From contig CP148031.1 of the NCBI GenBank assembly GCA_040500365.1, positions 2,976,001 through 3,040,000 of the forward strand: a stretch of 64,000 nucleotides of DNA, written 5' to 3'. This document shows, one piece after another, positions 41,694-50,800 of this stretch (positions are counted from its first letter, which is position 1; each line of letters starts with the position of its first letter). The stretch comes from Dehalobacter alkaniphilus. Lineage in GTDB: Bacteria > Bacillota > Desulfitobacteriia > Desulfitobacteriales > Syntrophobotulaceae. A program made the translations under genes and the position numbers. The notes below the pieces were generated by a model that was not told the origin of the DNA, searched no databases, and worked only from the letters and a program-made list of their open reading frames with translations.

Positions 41694-42752
41694 TCATGCA
41701 GTAACTTTCTTCTTCCTTCTCTTCACGGAACGGATAAAGAACCCTATCATGACTGCCAATACGAGTGTCATCGCGCCGCCCACCAATCCGGATACGGTTG
41801 TTCCTGCATCTACAGCTGGCCATGCGACCTCAGCGCTTGTCTCTGAGACCTGTTCTTCGCTCACGCTGCTATCATTTTTAAAACTGTAATCCGGCAAAAA
41901 TGCTGTTTTGCTTTGAATATCGGCCAATATGCCATAAATTCCGCCAGACTCTGCCAGTTCCGTGATCCCGGCGGTCTTTTCCATAGACCATTCCAAGCCG
42001 TCCGGATTTGATGATGCAAACCAGGAAAGTCCTCCACCGATAATGACTGCTGCAATAGTAAGTCCGTATATGATCCGTTTTATGGAAGTACTGCCTGAGA
42101 TTTCTCCCGATACCTGCTTCTCAATAAGTTCAGGCTTCGCTTTCCATACAAAAGTGAGCACTGCGGCGGTAACCAACCCTTCTGCAATCCCGATTGCAAG
42201 ATGAATAGGCTGCATCATAAGTACAAAAGTTGAAAACGGAAGCTCAGTCTTTCCAGAAAAAACCGTCTCCAAGACAACGCTGAAAGCCCCCAGCTGAAGC
42301 CCGACAACCGCTGCAATCATCGAGCCGGCCATAATGCGTTTAGCCGAAATCCCTTTCCTAATAAACCACTTGGATATCAGCGGATAAGCAATAAAACAGG
42401 TATAGAATCCCAGGTTGAATACATTGCAGCCGTAGGCCAAAAGTCCGCCATCGCCAAAAAACAAGGCCTGTATCAACAGTATTGATGCCATGGCCAGGAA
42501 CCCGGCGTACGGCCCAAGCATAGCAGCTAGAATCAGCCCTCCTCCAAGATGTCCGCTGGAACCCGTTCCTGGAATCGAAAAATTAATCATCTGGGCTGCA
42601 AAAACAAAAGCTCCCATAACTCCCATCAAAGGAACCTTTTTTTCCTCCATATCGTCTTGAATTTTTTTTATCGAATAAGCCGCTACCCCTACGGTAGCAA
42701 CCCACATGGTTCCACCAATGACCGGCGAAATCAAAGCATCTGCCATATGCAT
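41694..42752 (-). CDS. cbiM: Fused CbiM-CbiN cobalt/nickel substrate-binding membrane protein
   Basis: A 352-residue protein. The N-terminus MHMADALISP supplies the Met1-His2 type metal ligands of CbiM/NikM. The first 205 residues are the six-TM S-component. The remainder is CbiN-like: a TM helix, the NPDGLEW motif near residue 235, an outside loop and a last TM with a Lys/Arg-rich end. The fused form is known for cobalt and nickel transporters and the metal cannot be told apart here. B12 need (NrdJ) makes cobalt attractive. No cobalamin riboswitch is visible upstream. Confidence 0.93.
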   Translation of the reverse strand: MHMADALISPVIGGTMWVATVGVAAYSIKKIQDDMEEKKVPLMGVMGAFVFAAQMINFSIPGTGSSGHLGGGLILAAMLGPYAGFLAMASILLIQALFFGDGGLLAYGCNVFNLGFYTCFIAYPLISKWFIRKGISAKRIMAGSMIAAVVGLQLGAFSVVLETVFSGKTELPFSTFVLMMQPIHLAIGIAEGLVTAAVLTFVWKAKPELIEKQVSGEISGSTSIKRIIYGLTIAAVIIGGGLSWFASSNPDGLEWSMEKTAGITELAESGGIYGILADIQSKTAFLPDYSFKNDSSVSEEQVSETSAEVAWPAVDAGTTVSGLVGGAMTLVLAVMIGFFIRSVKRRKKKVTA

Positions 42753-42988
42753 TCCCCAACACCTCTATATTTCTGTATATTTTTCACAGACTTTTCAACA
42801 AGGCATCAATTTCTGCTTTGTAATCGCAAAGCAATCTTGCTTAAATCAATTATAAATTACTCTTCAATTTTTACAATCCTGGTAGGGGGGATACATCGCA
42901 TATCTTCTTCATCATTTATTCTATTTGTGCGTTGAACTAAGAATAAACCCTATATCCAGCTGTTCAATTAATTACGGCAGGAGGTCCT

Positions 42989-43090
42989 ATGTTCAAACCA
43001 ATGCCCATTAAGGTATCAAACCTTGCACAAAAACAAAAAACCGGGCGTGGCCACGGACTGCAAAGCAAATCTTCTTTTTCCTTTTTATGA
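42989..43090 (+). CDS. Possible 33-residue small protein with a perfect ribosome site
   Basis: The ATG follows GGCAGGAGGTCCT and opens 33 codons: MFKPMPIKVSNLAQKQKTGR, then GHGLQSKSSFSFL. The peptide is basic and has no hydrophobic segment. It is convergent with the glycosyltransferase gene. No family is recognised, and the reading frame alone is weak evidence; the ribosome site is what supports it. Confidence 0.4.
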   Translation: MFKPMPIKVSNLAQKQKTGRGHGLQSKSSFSFL

Positions 43091-43111
43091 ACCTTCGTCA
43101 GTGGGTCAGTG

Positions 43112-44161
43112 TTATTTTTTATTTGCCATGATCAGGGGTTTTTTTTTCGAACTAAACACAAAGTTGCGCTGAGACCAGTAACTGAATAAGAAAAGTGTTA
43201 ATTCGGTGATAATTTTGGCAAAGACTAACGGTGCGCCGATCAGAATGTGGAAGAGATACATCAGCCCGTAATTGCAGGCCATGATAAATACGACGAGTGA
43301 AAAATATTTCGGGGCGGATTTATGATGTTCCGTGCTTTTGTTCCGGGAAAAGACAAAGTAATGGTTCATGCTATAATTGAAAATAGAACTGCAGACTCTT
43401 GCCCCGACTACAGCGATCAGCAGATTTGATGTAGAGAATTGAAACAACAGCAGCAGAGCAAAGTCAAGCGCTCCGGACATCAAAGAAGAGGTACAAAATT
43501 TAAGGATCGGGTAATATACTCTGGCTGAATCTGAAAAGGTCCGAAAATGGGAAGACCTGTTTTTTTCGTCATATACTGTATTAATCCATACTTCGTGGAA
43601 CAAATAGCCCGCTGCCTTCGCTTCGAGCAGAATGTTCATTTCATATTCAAATCTTTTCCCCTGGATGCTGCCTAACCAGTCGAGCATATCGGCTGAATAC
43701 CCTCTTAAACCTGTTTGCGTATCCGTCAAATGCGAACCCGAAGAAACAGAAAATACTGCCCGGGTTACCGTATTTCCGAAACGGCTGCGCGGAGGAACTT
43801 TGCCGCAAAACTTCCGGGAGCCAAGAACGATAAATTCGCGGCGTTCTTTGGCAACCTGGGCAACTCTGATGATATCTTCAGGCAAATGCTGTCCGTCACT
43901 GTCGGCACAGATAACCCCTTCTTTTTCACCTTTTTCCTTGATATATCGAAATCCCGTCTTCAGGGCAGCCCCTTTGCCTTCATTGGCCGGATGTGTTAAC
44001 ACGGTGCAGCCCAATTTGCCTGCTGCCTGGAATATTCTGCTATAAGGCTTACCGCTGCCGTCGTCTACAATCACAATCTGAAAATCGCACTTTTCTTTTA
44101 TATTCTCTATCAACCTGAGAAGCCGTTCATCCGGTTCATAGGCCGGTATAAGTATCGTCAT
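43112..44161 (-). CDS. GT2 glycosyltransferase fused to a GtrA-like membrane domain
   Basis: The first about 210 residues are a DPM1-like GT-A domain: LIPAYEPDERL, VIVDDGSG, NEGKGAALKTGF and the metal-binding DSDGQH. Residues about 220-340 form four TM helices of the GtrA type (LKFCTSSLMSGALDFALLLL, YSMNHYFVFSRNK, SYWSQRNFVF). Such fusions make and may flip polyprenyl-phosphate sugars for wall glycopolymer decoration. It stands alone, with no other sugar genes nearby. Confidence 0.9.
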   Translation of the reverse strand: MTILIPAYEPDERLLRLIENIKEKCDFQIVIVDDGSGKPYSRIFQAAGKLGCTVLTHPANEGKGAALKTGFRYIKEKGEKEGVICADSDGQHLPEDIIRVAQVAKERREFIVLGSRKFCGKVPPRSRFGNTVTRAVFSVSSGSHLTDTQTGLRGYSADMLDWLGSIQGKRFEYEMNILLEAKAAGYLFHEVWINTVYDEKNRSSHFRTFSDSARVYYPILKFCTSSLMSGALDFALLLLFQFSTSNLLIAVVGARVCSSIFNYSMNHYFVFSRNKSTEHHKSAPKYFSLVVFIMACNYGLMYLFHILIGAPLVFAKIITELTLFLFSYWSQRNFVFSSKKKPLIMANKK

Positions 44162-44325
44162 CGAATTTCCTCCTTACATAACTGCACGATTATATATCTA
44201 TTATTGTAAGGATTCATTATGTCCGTTTCGTGAACTTTCAATTACGGTTTTATGAATTCAAACATCAATATCATTGGTAAAACAATAGTGAACGCCGTAC
44301 CTTTTTCGAGTATGCTCAAATGATT

Positions 44326-45828
44326 TTATTCAAATGTTGAAGCAACTTCCTTAGCCATTTGTTCGAAATCAGACAGCTGGTGGATGAATTTTTCAACCAC
44401 TTCCACATCAAATTGGGTCCCGGATCCCTGAATGAGCTGATTCCTAGCTTCCTCAAACTTCAGTCTGGAGCGGTAGCGACGGTCGGAAATCATCGCATCA
44501 AAAGCATCGGCAACAGAAATAATTCTCGCCAGGAACGGGATTTCATCTTTTGTCAGCCCTTCCGGATATCCTTTGCCGTCGATGCGTTCATGGTGGCATT
44601 TAACAATCGGAACCACCTCTTTGAACATCGATACAGCCGACAGGATTCTCGCCCCTTTCAAGGGGTGTTTTTTAATTTCTTCATACTCTTTCTCGTTCAG
44701 CTTCTGGGACTTAAACAAAATATCATCTGAAGTACCGATTTTCCCAACATCATGGAAAATACCGCTGATCCGCAGCAACTCAAGCTCCTCCTTGGAGAAA
44801 TCAAAAGCCTCTCCGATCTTAACGGCAAAATAGGCCACTCTGTCGGAATGACCGCGGGTATAAATATCCTTCGCATCGACGACCATTCTCAGGGCTTCAA
44901 TCGTATCCATGTAGGTTTCTCTGAGCTGGTCATACGTTTTGTTCAGCTCATCATTTTTAATATTCACCAGGGAATGCAGAAACGCATTATTGATGGACGA
45001 GGAGGCCTGGTTGGAATAGATCTCAAGCAGTTTCAGTCCATCCTCAAGATCGTCCCCTTCTACAAAAATGATGCCAATATCCTGAAGATATTCGTTGATC
45101 AGAGGAATAATTACTTTTTTATCAAGCTTAACGACCTTTTTATTGATCCTGGCGCTGCCGATAAACTCCATCAGTTCCGGATCAAGCATTTCCATGAAAT
45201 CGGCCACTTTTTTCTTATATTTCCCGATCCCTTTAAATATGCTGTTATTGCCGGAACTAATCCTGGTGATATCATCGATCAGAATAAAAGCATTCTTGCT
45301 ATTGACCAAAGGCAGAATTTCAGCCAGGATATCCTCCAGAATGTTATCTATCGGTTGAAGCTGATAGATTTTAGGAACAGACTGCAGAATTTTGTTCAGG
45401 CCTTCCTGGAACTTCTTGATCGTCCGCATTTGGGAAATCGATTTGATCCCGGATTCAACGAGCAGGAGCAGCTGGTCAAAGCGGTCACCTTTTTCGCAGT
45501 AACCTTGGATTTCCAACGCTTTGATGGTTTCCAGCGGCGGAGCAAGATCCTTGTGTCCTGTCAGCAAAAGAATATACAGTTCGTTGTTGAATTCTCTGAT
45601 TCTCTCTACGACCTTGTCTCCATGGATCGGATACATTAAATAGTCAAGAATCAACAAATCGTACTTCTCTTCACGGACTTTTTCGATAGCCTCCAGTGGA
45701 TCGGTCAGGCCGACGAATTGGTAGCCGCTTCTTTTCAGGACGACGGACAGCGAATCAATGATTCCTGGTTCGTCATCAACAATTAAGATTTTGTAGTCTA
45801 GATTAACGCGATTAGTTGAACGTCTCAT
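44326..45828 (-). CDS. Response regulator with DUF3369-like and HD-GYP domains, coupled to the NRPS operon
   Basis: From the ATG at 45828 (five bases after GGAGG) the protein has 500 residues. It has a receiver with Asp62 (LLILDYLMYPIHG), a GAF-like middle region resembling DUF3369 (about 130-285) and an HD-GYP domain with HD at 359-360 (FHDVGKIG), HHE at 412-414 and DGKGYPEGL. All metal-ligand motifs look intact, so it should hydrolyse a cyclic dinucleotide. The longest frame adds 26 residues from inside the kinase gene. It overlaps the kinase stop by 17 bp and is the last gene of the operon. Confidence 0.93.
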   Translation of the reverse strand: MRRSTNRVNLDYKILIVDDEPGIIDSLSVVLKRSGYQFVGLTDPLEAIEKVREEKYDLLILDYLMYPIHGDKVVERIREFNNELYILLLTGHKDLAPPLETIKALEIQGYCEKGDRFDQLLLLVESGIKSISQMRTIKKFQEGLNKILQSVPKIYQLQPIDNILEDILAEILPLVNSKNAFILIDDITRISSGNNSIFKGIGKYKKKVADFMEMLDPELMEFIGSARINKKVVKLDKKVIIPLINEYLQDIGIIFVEGDDLEDGLKLLEIYSNQASSSINNAFLHSLVNIKNDELNKTYDQLRETYMDTIEALRMVVDAKDIYTRGHSDRVAYFAVKIGEAFDFSKEELELLRISGIFHDVGKIGTSDDILFKSQKLNEKEYEEIKKHPLKGARILSAVSMFKEVVPIVKCHHERIDGKGYPEGLTKDEIPFLARIISVADAFDAMISDRRYRSRLKFEEARNQLIQGSGTQFDVEVVEKFIHQLSDFEQMAKEVASTFE

Positions 45829-47857
45829 CGTTAGCCTCCTGTACGTGTGCGGATAGATAAGGAATCGTGATATAGAATGTAGTGCCAACGCCTTCCTGCG
45901 ATTCAAACTTCATATTGCCCGAAAATCGTCCTTTAATTGTAGAATACGACATGTATAGTCCAAGACCTGTCCCATTTTTACCTTTGGTCGTAAACATTTC
46001 CTTGAACAGTCTTTTCTGCACTTCCTCAGGAATACCCTTACCATGATCGCTTAAAGCAAATTTGAGGTTATGTCTTTCTTTGTAAATGCTGAAACCGATT
46101 TCTCCGGTTTGTCCTTCATAAGCATGCATTGCGTTGATGATCAGATTGTCAAATACTTGTACCAGGCTGTTCAGTTCTCCTCGTATTTCTGTCTGCAGAT
46201 CAATTTGAAAATCAGGTTTAAGCTTGCAGTGGTATTTTTTCAGCTCATGCTTCATCAAAACATCAATTCTTTTGACCAAATCTTCCACGGTAAACTTATC
46301 TGAGCCTGCGTAGTTCATCTGTACCGCCTGACCTTTAACTGCACTGATAATGTCTGTCATATAGGAACAGTATGGCTTCATCTTATCGAGCCATTCCTGC
46401 ATCTCTTTCGCGATCTCATAATGATCGGCAGGTGATACAGCTTGATCTTCAATAGATTCCTTGTATTCATTCGTTAAATCCTTGAGTGCTTCGATACTTC
46501 CGGCAATCGACATGATCGGTGTTTTCAGGTTATGGGCGATTCCGCCGATCAGCTGGCCAAGCGAAGCCAGCCTCTCCTGTTCCAGAATGATAGCCTGATT
46601 TTCTTTCATCGATTCAATATTCGCTTTTTCTTTTTCCTGGATTTTATTGAAGGCAATAATCAGATCTCCGATTTCGTCATTGGAGGTGATGGCCAACTTC
46701 TGATCGAGGTCAACGTTAACGCCATGCGAAATGTCGGAGAGGTTTTTGGCCACCCTTGAAACGTCTTCACCGAGGGACCTGGAAAAGTAGTTTAAGACAA
46801 TAAAGTTTAAAATAAACAGTGCAATGAAACTAATAATAAAATAGAGTACAGTATTATTGGAAGATATATCATATTTGATCCCCAAAATATAGGATCCGTC
46901 TTGACCATTTACTTTAATAGAAGCCCCTTGGGAATCGAGTCCATAACCCTCAAATATTCTTCCGTCATACTTATCTGACACATCAATAGCATATTGAATA
47001 AAAAAGTCACTCGCGTCCATGTTGTCCAAGGAAATATATTTTCCACTGGGTGTAATCATAAATCTGGAATCCGTTTTCTCATTTAACAGCTTGATATGAC
47101 TTAAAACCTCTCTCGCCTTTGCTTCATCATAAATGCTGCTTACTTCATACTGCTGAAGCTGATCCTTATAGAAATCAAAGATTAAATCGCCTTTTTCGGT
47201 TATTAATCTTGAATACCCTACCAAAGAAGTAAATAAAATAGCCAGGATAATTGTTGGTAAAACATGAAGCAGAATTTTTCCGCGGACACTTAATTTTATT
47301 CCCTGGAGTTCGTTGTACCGAGAAGTGTTTAACAATATTTTTGTAAAAATTCTTTTAGAGAATATAAACGAAAAAAGTGCAGCGAGCGTTGCAAATGAAA
47401 AACTTAAGATCAGAATCTTATAAATCATAACGGCAGGATGGCTGCCGGTAAAAACTAAAATTAAGATAATAACTAGCATAGAAACCACAATTTGCCCCAT
47501 ATAGATGATATAGGGCAGATTTAAACACTTTTTACGAATCTTCAGCAATTTATTTTGTGAATCAGGAGAATTATCATTAAGCAAAATTGCCCATTCATCA
47601 ATATCTGACAATGTTTTTTTGAGAAAAATAAAGCTTGGAACAAGAATTAAGATTGTTATTATCGAAAACTGTGCCATATAGGAGATGTAGGATACCTTTA
47701 CATCAAAATTTGTATTAATTGAACCAGGTGCATAATTAAATATAAAAGGTATCAGAAAATAGATAACAATGACAGTACATAAAATAACAAAATTATAAAT
47801 CAAGGTTATCTGAAGACTAATACTTTTATTAAAATATTCCCTAAGTTTATTTAACAT
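45812..47857 (-). CDS. Six-TM sensor histidine kinase coupled to the NRPS gene
   Basis: A 681-residue kinase with TM helices at about 16-40, 57-79, 114-136, 143-167, 195-215 and 336-357. The 120-residue stretch between TM5 and TM6 (216-335) is the likely extracytoplasmic sensor. HAMP-like and coiled linker (358-430) precede the phospho-acceptor His442 (GGIAHNLKTPIMS), and HATPase follows with NLIINAMHAYE, DHGKGIP and GTGLGLYMS. Its ATG lies in the end of the NRPS gene (7-bp overlap) and its stop overlaps the regulator start. It is the obvious candidate receptor for the NRPS product. Confidence 0.92.
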   Translation of the reverse strand: MLNKLREYFNKSISLQITLIYNFVILCTVIVIYFLIPFIFNYAPGSINTNFDVKVSYISYMAQFSIITILILVPSFIFLKKTLSDIDEWAILLNDNSPDSQNKLLKIRKKCLNLPYIIYMGQIVVSMLVIILILVFTGSHPAVMIYKILILSFSFATLAALFSFIFSKRIFTKILLNTSRYNELQGIKLSVRGKILLHVLPTIILAILFTSLVGYSRLITEKGDLIFDFYKDQLQQYEVSSIYDEAKAREVLSHIKLLNEKTDSRFMITPSGKYISLDNMDASDFFIQYAIDVSDKYDGRIFEGYGLDSQGASIKVNGQDGSYILGIKYDISSNNTVLYFIISFIALFILNFIVLNYFSRSLGEDVSRVAKNLSDISHGVNVDLDQKLAITSNDEIGDLIIAFNKIQEKEKANIESMKENQAIILEQERLASLGQLIGGIAHNLKTPIMSIAGSIEALKDLTNEYKESIEDQAVSPADHYEIAKEMQEWLDKMKPYCSYMTDIISAVKGQAVQMNYAGSDKFTVEDLVKRIDVLMKHELKKYHCKLKPDFQIDLQTEIRGELNSLVQVFDNLIINAMHAYEGQTGEIGFSIYKERHNLKFALSDHGKGIPEEVQKRLFKEMFTTKGKNGTGLGLYMSYSTIKGRFSGNMKFESQEGVGTTFYITIPYLSAHVQEANDETFN

Positions 47858-50800
47858 ACGACATCCCTTTTACCTTGGTTTTCTTTCAAGTAATTTATTC
47901 TGAACATGTATCGCAGAATTTGGGAAATGTATTCCTTGCTGATTTCCGGCCAAGCAAAGTTCTCGTTATTCAATACTTTTTGAGTCAATTCTGATTTAAC
48001 ATTGACCGTTTGTGAATAAGCGGAAAATTTTCCTTTAAGCAGCTCGTTAACAGCAGGACTGATGTTATGCTCTTTCATATTCTTTTCAACGATTTGGACA
48101 AAGACATCATTCGGAACAACTTCAATATCAGTACCAAGACTGTTTAAAATCTCAACTACTTTGGCCAGACTGACCGTTTTATGATTAAACAAATGAAAAA
48201 TACGTGTTCCGGTAGATAAATTGATTAACTTGGCTATCGCTTCACTGCAACAATCAACCGGAGTAAATTCCAATTGTTCATCCGCCCAGATTTCCGGAAC
48301 AAAACCAAGCTCAATAATTGCTTTGATCCTCTCATAGAAACCATTTTCCTGAATGTTTTTCTGAAACTGCCCGTCATTGTAACGACCGGTCAAAACGCCG
48401 ATGCGATAAACATCCGCCTTCAAACCATTTTTGACGTTCTGGTAAATGAATCGTTCCGATTCAAACTTGCTTTTTACGTAAACATTCCCGCTGTAATCCT
48501 GTCCGATATACAAGTCTGATTCTGTAAAATCTACCTTTTCCTCGTTGATATTATTTGTAAGATAATTTCCGGAGACTGTGATCGAAGATACATAGTTCAG
48601 ACGAATATCCCCCTGCAGACAAAAGTCAGCTACTCTTTCTGTACCTTTAATGTTGACATCCAGATAGTCCTCATATAAACCGTAATGCTTTACGATTGCG
48701 GCTGAATGAATGACTAGATCGATCTTATCCAGAAGGTATTGATAAATATTACTATCCAGCCCCAGCTGAACCTGCGTGACGTCACCGGGAATAATGATAA
48801 TCCGTTCATCTAATTCCTGACTGTATTTTCCGTTGAAATAGAAATCCAGTTGTTTGCGCAGTTTATCTTCTGCTTCGCAAATCGTTTTCCCTCGCAGTAA
48901 ACAGTAGATATTACAGTCTTTTTGCTTAAGAAGCTGTTCGAGCAAATGTATACCTAGAAAGCCGGTAGCTCCAGTAAGCAGGACATGTTGTGCCTTCTTG
49001 AGGCAAGGCTTAATATCATAATCAAGTGCAATATCTTTGACAGGATCATCCTTGATTTTCATGCTATCTATGATGCTTTTAGCTGATTCCATGCCGTCAG
49101 ATATTTGTCTGATCGTCTGATATTCATAAAGATCCTGAATTCCGATATCAATTCCTTTTTTCATTAACAGAACTTGAAGCTGAACAATCGTCAGCGAGTC
49201 TCCACCTAAATCAAAGAAATTATCATCAATACCGACGGATTTTCTGCCCAGCAACGAACACCATACTTTAGCGATTTTACGTTCAGTTGAATTTCTTGGT
49301 GGAACAGGTTTGACTGCTTTTTCTTCATACGCTGGCAGCGCATTTCTGTCTATCTTATTATTCGGAGTTTTGGGTATGAAATCGATCGGGATAATATGGC
49401 CCGGAACCATATAGTCAGGCAGATACTGAGCTAAATAGGCTTTTACCTCGGTACTGCCTATTTCGGTGTCTGCAACAATATAAGCACATATTACTTTGCT
49501 ATTGTTTGAATTCTCTTTGACAACCGCAACTGCCTCTCTGATATGAGGATGTTTAAGGAGCCGGTCCTCAATCTCTCCAAGTTCAATTCTATATCCCCTG
49601 ATTTTAATTTGATAATCAGTTCTTCCCAGAAAATCAATATCCCCTTCCGGATACCATCTGGCAAGATCCCCCGTTTTATATATTATACCGCCTTCATCAA
49701 ATGGATTCTCAATAAATCGTTCAACGGTTAATCCTTCCTTCTCAAAATACCCCTTGGAAACACCCATCCCGCCAATATATAGGTCTCCGGGAATTCCGAT
49801 AGGCAGTAAATTCAAATACCGGTCAAGGATATAAATTTTCGTATTGGCAATAGGTTTGCCAATATGGGGACGGCCTTCAGCAGTAAGATCAGCAACTGTT
49901 GACCATACTGTTGTCTCCGTTGGTCCGTACATATTATAAATTTTCGCTCTGCAAACACTCTTAAGATTATTTAATAGCGAAGGAGTAAAAACCTCACCAC
50001 CGATCATAATTTCCGAAAGATTCATTAAACTAGCTAACTCTAGTTCGCTGTTCAAGAGTAACTGGATTCTTGAAGGAGTCACTTGAAACATCTTGACGTT
50101 GTTTTTAACAATTACATCATTCAATTCTTTCGGTATGATCTGCTGTTTTTCATTTGCGACGACTACAGTCAACCCTTTACTCAGTGGCAGCAGGGACTCA
50201 AGAACAAAAATGTCAAAAGAAATCGTTGTGACCGACAGCATGACCTTCTCGGGAGAAAAGTCAATCTTTGCCGTTATTCCCAAAATTAGATTCACAATGG
50301 CTGAATGCTGGACCATGACACCCTTGGGCTTTCCAGTCGAACCGGATGTATAAATCAGATAGGCGATATCCTGTGGTGTATTGACTTTCGGCAGGTTAGC
50401 TAATCCGGTCAGTTGTTCATTGTGACTAAAAACGTCAATAATTTCCCCGCTAAAATGGATCTCTTTCATGAGTTTCTGACAGGTTAACAGAATTGCAGTA
50501 TGGCTGTCTTCGAGCATATAATCGATTCGCTGGGAAGGATAGTCAGGATCAATCGGCAGGTAAGCACCGCCGGCTTTCAATACTGCCAGGATTGCTATCA
50601 TCATCTCCAGAGAACGTGGAACAAAAATTCCTACAAATTTGTTAGGCCCTACGCCCTTGTCCCTGAGCACTTTAGCAAGCCGGTTCGCTCTTTGATTCAA
50701 CTCATAGTAGGAAATACTACTCTCCTCAAAAATCAATGCTGTCTTGGCCGGCGTTCTTTCTGCTTGTTCTTCGAATAACTGAGCAACCGTTTTGTTGTGA

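Noticed and set aside
42753..42988. Cobalamin riboswitch upstream of the CbiMN-Q-O operon
   Set aside because: Expected because of the genes, but no B12-box-like conserved bases were found on the minus strand; only a 7-bp hairpin TGCTTTG/CAAAGCA is present.
44752..45639. 295-codon plus-strand frame opposite the HD-GYP regulator
   Set aside because: Shadow of a well-supported gene; composition is that of reversed coding sequence and no ribosome site is present.
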